A DNA stretch of 64,000 nucleotides, from the NCBI GenBank assembly GCA_022818135.1, contig JAFMSR010000003.1, positions 37,033,265 through 37,097,264 of the forward strand. Reading direction: 5' to 3'. Shown here one piece after another: positions 59,859 through 64,000 of this stretch (positions are counted from its first letter, which is position 1; the number at the start of each line of letters is the position of its first letter). The notes beneath the pieces are model-generated. The model had not been told where the DNA came from. It searched no databases and saw only the letters and a list, made by a program, of their open reading frames with translations. Source of the stretch: Saxidomus purpurata. Lineage: Eukaryota > Mollusca > Bivalvia > Venerida > Veneridae. The position numbers and the translations under genes were made by a program.

Positions 59859-62057
59859 AAAAAAGAAAACAGTAATATTAATCTGACAGACGTTGTGCTA
59901 CGGATATGACTCTAACCACTGGTCAATATTTCTAGTACAACCCATATTTAGCCTTATTGTTTCTTCTAACTATAAACGAACTAACACGACGCTGTTTTTG
60001 GTACTACAGGGGGGTCTAAGTGCGCACTTACTTTGTTTGTTACATGATATTTGTGATGATTCAGATACGCAATATATAAATGCACTTCTAATTGCACCTT
60101 AACAGGAAACACTGCCTGACACGAGGAGCAAAGAATATAATTATATCGGGTGATATCTAGGAATAACTAGAACTGATGTAACATGTTCATAGAAAATACA
60201 TTACGCGATCTCGAGGCAAACATTAAATAAAAAAAAACGTCTGCCTTTCATTTATGAAAACTGAGAGAAAATTTACTAAATTAAGTCTATATTTTATATA
60301 TATTTATAATAGCTATGATATCTTCAATATACATAATCACGTAATGTGACATGATTGTTTCGAGGTGGAGACAATTTCGGCGAGTATAAGTCGCACAGGA
60401 AGTAAAAACATCTTTGACATGTCGATTAATCGTGTAACCTCGCAACTTGTAAAATTGTGGTTCTGATATCATTGAAACACTATCTGAAGCTCCATGAGAT
60501 ACTTTTTAAGTCTGGAACCGCGTGTTCACTTATAAACAGTAATCAAAAATGTCTGACGAAATGTTATGATATCAACATAGCTGAACTAAATAAAAACCGT
60601 TTTTCTTATGAATCATTCCCCTGATGGCACGAAAAAGCTACCAACGTTTTTCTCATAGGATGAACTTTAATTAAAAACAATGTTTATTGAAACTTCTAGC
60701 GTTTTTCAATTCTGAGAATGACACACGTCATAATATACAACTTTTGCCATGAATTATTTCTCTCTCTTTGACAATTTTCTTTGTGAGGAATCGTCTTTTT
60801 ACTCTTTTACAGTCATATTGTTTTGAGCCGTGTAAAATTCAAAGAAGGTATTGATTTTCACTGTCATCGAAGTTTCATGTAGTCAAAGATTAAAGCAATT
60901 GATAGTAATATAAATTATTGACATACATTTACACGATCTCGCGACTTGCATACGCTGCTACACTTCTATGTTTTCGTTTTTTGTGTTTCTTTGTTTTGTT
61001 CTTTTTTCACTGATTTCTTTATCACTTACTTGAAAAACATTCGCTTTCGATGTTCGTATTTTTTCTCAAATCTTATGTGACGGGATACAACAAACGTTTA
61101 GCAACGTATAAGCATTCCGTCTCCGTGTGAAAGGTGATTGAGTAACAGTGGTGTAATTTGATCAACTGTAATCAGGGTCATTTATTAAAAGACACTGCTT
61201 TAATCCATATTTATCATACATAAAAACTGAGCTATTCAAGAGGACATAAAATAGGCAATTCAATTCAAACGTACAAACATACGTTTAAAACAATGGTCTG
61301 ATTGTTTTCTATCGAAATCTAAAGGAAATCTGACATATATTCATTTTGCATTTGAAGTCTAAAACAGAAACACGAAATTGTTCAATAGATGTCTAAGCAT
61401 AAAACATGCAACGTATAATTAAACTGAATATTATTTCATACCGTCATTCCTTGAATATTACGTCAAAACACTCGTGCTCCTTTGCTGTAGGAAGCAAAAG
61501 GGGTGCATGCATTGATTGGACTTTTACCTTCTGCTGTGTTTGTTTCGGTTATCGATGTAGAACTTCCAGTTTATAGCTGGCTTGTGGATGATAAAAACTG
61601 TTTTGGCAGCTTGACCTACATGTAGTTATCACAGGACCATTCATGTATATTAAACATAAGCTCGGTTTTGGACTTTATACACATCCACGACATCAGAAAC
61701 AAAAACGTGTCTTTCACAGAACATGAAAACAGTGACCAAATATTATGTATCTGACATTTATGGTTTTGGCATATTTATATCTCTTGAGTCACATTAATAA
61801 CATAACATCAGCCATGAAAATGAAATAAGATTATCAAAACAATCTTGAAAGACGAGTACTGTAACGTATGTGGCATTTGATTTGATTAAATTATCACAAT
61901 GTTTTCTATATGTTTGTTCAACAGATTGCGGTTTACGTCATCTCTATATAGTCATCTATCTTGATTTGTGGGTGTATTCTCGAACAACAGAATATCCGAA
62001 GTCGTCTGCTGAATTATTCCAATGTAAACATTCGTTTGTTTCTTAACACGACTGTAT

Positions 62058-62345
62058 CAATCTGACAGAATTTGTTATCTTTTACTTTGTATATCCTGGT
62101 GTTAGGGCCGCTAGTAAATATTTCTAGTGCAACCATATTTAGCAATTTGGTCTAATTCGAATGAATGTCTTTATATAACATATATTTATCTTCCAGACAG
62201 TTTCAATCTAACAGACTTTGTTATCTTCTACAATGTATGTCCTGGTATTAGGGCCGCTAGTAAATATTTCTAGTGCAGCCATAAATAGTAATTTGGTCTA
62301 ATTCAAATGAATGTCTATATATAACATATATTTTATCTTCCACAC
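62058..62345. repeat. ~146 bp tandem duplication
   Basis: CAATCTGACAGAATTTGTTA... through ATATATTTATCTTCCA is followed by a second copy from 62204, both containing GGGCCGCTAGTAAATATTTC. A third, more diverged relative begins at 59879 after SINE copy 2. Confidence 0.9.
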
Positions 62346-63560
62346 CATCAATAACATCTGCATGTAGTTCGACACGATTGTCTCGAGGTGATAAGATATG
62401 GGCGGGTTTAAGTGGCAGAATTTTAAAGTAAGAACTTCTTTGGCATAGCGATCAATCATGTAACCTCCCAACACGTTAAATTATTGTGGTTCCGGTATCA
62501 AGAACATCTTCCTTTCATTTATGAAAACTGATAGAAAATTAGATTTCTAGAATAAGTCTTTATTAAACATATATTTATAAAAGCTATCCTAGCATCAAAA
62601 AACATATACACGTAGTGTACCATGATTGTTTCGAGATGAAGACAATTTCCGCGAGTATAAGTCGCAAAAGAAGTAAGAACGTCTTTGACATGTCGATTAA
62701 TCATGTAACCTCGCTACTTGTAAAACTGTGGTTCTGATACCATGGACGTCATATCTGAAACTCCATGTGGGAGACGTTTAAAGTCAACAACAAAGTGTTC
62801 AGTTTCAAACAGTCATCAACTGAACTAATGTTTTCATGTTATAGCTTAACTGAATAAATACGTTCCTTTTATGAATCATTCACCTTATGGAGTTTAGTAC
62901 ACTTTCATAAGGAATCGTCCAGTCCATTTTTTATTTAAACCTTTTTATTCATATTGAGTTTTGGAAATATCAAAATGCTGTTACCAGTCAGAAAGCATTA
63001 TGACATTTTATCAGACTCAATATTTTTCTCATAGGACGAATGTTGGTATTTCTAGTGTTGCATTATTTTGGTACTTTCTTCTCTTTGGCGATTTCTTACT
63101 TCGGAAATAGCCTTATGCTCTTAAAGTCTAATATATTTTAATCGTTCATCGTTCAAAGATGGGACTGTCCCTTACATTGAAATTTCCTGTAGTTAACAAT
63201 TAAAGCAAATGCATTCGATTGTTAAAAAAAATATTGGCATAAGTTATTATTACCTCATGACTTTAAAAAAAGTTAAAATATTCGACAGTCTTCGTAGTTT
63301 CACTTTTCACTGATTCATGTACAAATTTGTAAGTGGTCAAGCGGTCTATTTTTCCATATCATCCTTTAAAACGGGGTCTTCTATTGAAATACCCTGCTTT
63401 AGATTATATTAATCTTACATAAAAATGAACAGTAAATATTCACAAAAAATAAAGAATTCAAACAACTATGTTATACAAGATTCTGGTGATTTTTGCGTCT
63501 AAGGAAAATATTCATTTGTATTTGAATTCTGAAAAATAAAGAGAGACAGGGCAGACAAAG

Positions 63561-64000
63561 AAAGATTATAGTCTTTAAAGATCTCTATAATATTTCTGTA
63601 TGTTTGTAGCGGCTGTAACGTGCTTGAAGGCATAACTCAGCCTTCAACCGTGATTAAAACATCGTTAACAAATACTGAAGTCCCTAAAATCAGATTTGCT
63701 TTAACAACTTTTAAGTTTTATCCATTTTCGTTGTAATACAAATATGCCAAATAAATAATGTATTAAGGCATTCTAACAATGACACAAAACGCACAAAAAT
63801 CAGGTAAACTTACTGAGCAAGAAAACCTGACATATTGATTTAGAAACAGTGCAAATGATTCATTTTTTAAATGTTTTTCCTAATGTCTTACGTTCTGGTA
63901 TGAATAAATTAAACATACAAACAAAGGAATTTAAATACGAGTAGTTTACATTAAGTGCAAACAAAAATGCTAAAAATTAATATACATGTATGTGTTTTGT
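63561..64000. other. Non-coding right edge
   Basis: AT-rich DNA; nothing recognised. Confidence 0.6.

Larger units (their letters stand above)
59101..63560. repeat. Tandem segmental duplication, ~2.2 kb period
   Basis: Stretches of the first copy (about 59.1-61.4 kb) recur in order in the second (about 61.75-63.55 kb). Examples: 59401 with 61841 (CTTGAAAG.CGAGTACTGTAAC), 60480 with 62740 (GATTAATCGACATGTCAAAG on the minus strand), and 61160 with 63373 (TACATAAAAA.TGA). Identity looks around 80-85% by eye. Boundaries are approximate. Confidence 0.75.

Overview
This is a eukaryotic, AT-rich, intron-rich window, most likely from a bivalve mollusc and perhaps a venerid-type clam. The evidence is the frequent tacatgta-type motif, tRNA-derived SINEs, and several short non-autonomous elements with internal ~160 bp tandem repeats and GACG-type microsatellites, which recall the bivalve 'pearl' / Helentron-derived (HINE) elements. 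The species is inferred, not proven.

The only gene that can be supported in full is an ionotropic glutamate receptor subunit of the kainate (GluK) type on the minus strand. It was rebuilt by hand from 16 exon positions between 43473 and 12146, all with GT-AG boundaries and compatible phases. These encode about 877 residues: amino-terminal domain, S1, M1, pore loop, M3, S2, M4 and a short cytoplasmic tail ending in TGA at 12146-12148. Only the first exon (5'UTR, start codon and signal peptide) was not found; it must lie right of 43473, possibly beyond the window.

The main result is that one exon exists in two versions, A at 19227-19444 and B at 15038-15255. It encodes the end of the pore loop, the M3 gate and the first part of S2. 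Both versions are 218 bp, have the same phase (1 in, 0 out), keep good splice sites and encode about 65% identical, intact sequence. Using both or neither brings an early stop, so exactly one must be chosen per transcript: the reading frame itself imposes mutually exclusive splicing. The choice changes residues next to the selectivity filter, the M3-S2 linker and a ligand-contact position (Ser-Thr in A, Ser-Ser in B). A 764 bp fold-back palindrome with ~330-345 bp arms lies in the intron between the two versions.

At the far left (257-412) lies a second-exon homologue with the same 156 bp length and phase, belonging to a second receptor gene in the same orientation. The locus is therefore a head-to-tail array of receptor genes.

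Layout: 1-412, paralogue exon and flank; 413-12.0 kb, intergenic or paralogue 5' intron, with a 29 bp minisatellite, a SINE and a repeat element; 12.1-43.5 kb, the receptor gene, whose introns carry a 46 bp satellite, a 166 bp tandem-repeat element with a trimeric higher-order period, SINEs, MITEs and CRE-like sites; 43.5-64 kb, upstream DNA with no confident gene, containing a nested transposon pair, a TIR element, diverged repeat families and a ~2.2 kb tandem segmental duplication.
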